A stretch of DNA of 64,000 nucleotides from assembly GCA_021234155.1 (NCBI GenBank), contig JAJEKV010000005.1, forward strand, positions 16,662,089 through 16,726,088, read 5' to 3'. A program made the translations under genes and the position numbers. Below the pieces are notes generated by a model. That model was not told the origin of the DNA and ran no database searches. It saw only the letters and a list, made by a program, of their open reading frames with translations. This DNA is from Isoetes taiwanensis. Its lineage: Eukaryota; Streptophyta; Lycopodiopsida; Isoetales; Isoetaceae. Every line of letters starts with the position of its first letter. Positions within the stretch are counted from its first letter, which is position 1. Of the stretch, positions 62,440 to 64,000 are shown piece by piece.

Positions 62440-63974
62440 CAAAGACTACTCTTTGATCTAGACAAAGTGCTTACAAACAGCTGAGAATGCAATCCATCGA
62501 CCTATCAACACGCCGCTTTATTTATTTTGTGGCGTAACACAACCCAATGTCGGAATACCTGCGTTTAGAACCAGTAATTGCAATGGAGTTCTCGCCCTCC
62601 ATCTAAAAAAATGAAATTGATTGGAATTCCTTGTAGAATTCTTGTGAAATTCTCCATCTTTCTTGCGGGATTCTTGTTTGGTTAACGTTTTGGGAAGGGG
62701 AAACTTTTGAAAGGGAGGGACGGATTCATGCAAACTAAGTTCGATTCGGTGCGCCAAGAATTCCGGCGGTAGGTTGTCAGGGGATGTTCTCGCAATCATC
62801 GCGGACCTGCCACAAATAGACAAATTGGAGTATCACGTTGTACACCCAAAATGTAGCCTAAAAAAGCACGAATTCGTCCTTCAATTCAGTACGATGTACG
62901 TACACCCTTTCATGCTTTTACCTTGCAGAAACTGTCAAATTCTCTAATATTTGAACAATCACTACAATATATACGTGAGTTCATTGGTCTTGAAATTCTC
63001 GAAGATCATTAAGAATCAAATAAAGATTGATATGGTGGTGATATATTGCAAAATTAAAATTTTTATTCTTAGATATATTGGTTTAAGTGATAATGGGTCA
63101 ACTGGACCAATTCTGGTGCATGGACCAGGAATGGTCCCCGGGACTACCCTAGTGTTAACAAACTAGATCCTGAAACTCTGATTGGACACATCAATTGATT
63201 ATCAATTCAATTCTTACAATAAAGTACAGTTGCATGTTAGATTATGAAAGTTAAAATCTCTTGGACAAAAATACAATTTACCGTCCTGGCTTGTTGGAAC
63301 CAAAACAACTCGTCCTAAGGTGCACAATATTTTCAGCAGAATAACTATGCCTAGATAGAAGTTTGAGATAATGATGGATTAAAACACTATAAAAAATATC
63401 AAGAAAATTTGAAGGATTCATTTGCATGCATCAAGTCTGAAGCTTAGACACGCGATTTTCGACAGTTACATTATTGCCCAAGGAACATATGAGAAGCAAG
63501 AATTCTCATCAATGATAAAAATGTTAACTAATGCGTATAGCTTGGATATATGCTGAGAAGATTACCATGAAATACGTGGCCATTCGACTAAAGCATCTAA
63601 AGGCAACAAATGTAGCAAAAATTTCCATCTTGAAGGATATGCATTATTTTGGTTGTAGAAATGCAGGCTGATTCAACAAGCCTCAATTAGCTTTGATGTG
63701 GAGGAGGAGAAGAGTCGTAAAGACGATGGTTCCTCTCTGAGTTCTTGTGCATCATTGGAGCTTGAGTATGTACAAAAGCTCTAGTTATCACAAGCCAAGG
63801 AGCTCCATGAAACAAGTTTGATAAGAATAGAAAATAACGCCACGGTCTAAAAAGCCGCTCTAGAATCCCAGATGTATTCGTTCCAACAGTATCAAAACTA
63901 CTATATAAAACGTAGATATGTTCAAGAAAATAAAGAGGAACCAATTCCAAAACAACAGCACAAGCTCAAACAAG
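62440..63974. other. Right-end sequence, no gene recognised
   Basis: A minus-strand frame of 101 codons (62518-62823, MSICGRSAMIARTSPDNLPP) could be an upstream exon of the transposase-like gene, but nothing supports it beyond position. The rest is non-coding. Confidence 0.35.
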
Positions 63975-64000
63975 ATAAAATAGAATAGAATTGAATTGAA
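63975..64000 (-). mobile_element. Possible LINE tail at the window edge
   Basis: aaaatagaatagaattgaat resembles the pentanucleotide tail at 24632-24650. The body of a minus-strand LINE, if present, would lie beyond the right edge. Confidence 0.3.

Overview
The window is nuclear DNA of a land plant. It is AT-rich, its genes are broken by many short GT-AG introns, and plant-type coding families (MCM5, a CCCH-WD40 protein, RPN8, a sialyltransferase-like protein, an R2R3-MYB) sit in a sea of decayed transposable elements. The mix of a plant L1-like LINE with a DUF4283-type ORF1, a second non-LTR family with a pentanucleotide tail, and a DDE-transposase-like gene makes me think of a large, repeat-rich genome such as a fern or other non-seed plant. 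That placement is an inference of low confidence.

Three genes look intact. MCM5 lies on the minus strand (13934-18184, 19 exons, 726 residues, one intron with a GC-AG boundary). A 15-exon plus-strand gene (49073-52527, 634 residues) encodes a coiled-coil protein with a conserved C-terminal region whose function I do not know. A single-exon minus-strand gene (55381-56730, 449 residues) encodes a ZFWD-type CCCH zinc finger plus WD40 protein.

Layout. 1-1.1 kb: decayed Ty3/gypsy integrase. 1.3-2.1 kb: a Tourist-like MITE inserted into an older inverted copy of itself. 2.57-8.11 kb: a 5.5-kb element with CACTA-type ends that carries a nested Mutator-like element and fragments of a nucleotide-sugar transporter gene and a beta-hexosaminidase gene. 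8.9-9.5 kb: a sialyltransferase-like pseudogene. 12.0 kb: a second Tourist-like copy. 13.9-18.2 kb: MCM5. 18.3-20.3 kb: foldback element and low-copy repeats. 21.9 kb: a hAT-type MITE. 22.3 kb: a MYB fragment. 23.8-26.9 kb: a ~375-bp tandem repeat split by a 5'-truncated LINE. 33-41 kb: a decayed L1-like LINE with ORF1, endonuclease, reverse transcriptase and C-terminal zinc domain. 44.4-46.1 kb: an RPN8 pseudogene that kept its introns. 53.0-54.4 kb: an intronless alanyl-tRNA synthetase pseudogene. 57.5 kb: a 199-bp GA microsatellite. 57.8-58.3 kb: another LINE fragment. 59.6-62.4 kb: a decayed gene that looks like a DDE-type transposase of a family I cannot name.

The three intact genes serve unrelated housekeeping or regulatory roles and do not form a pathway. 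The strongest leads are the CACTA-like element with captured gene pieces, the DDE-transposase-like relic, the self-nested MITE, the LINE with a long open stretch between its two usual ORFs, and the minisatellite and promoter duplication that shape the ZFWD gene. Splice boundaries were read by eye and may be off by one base.
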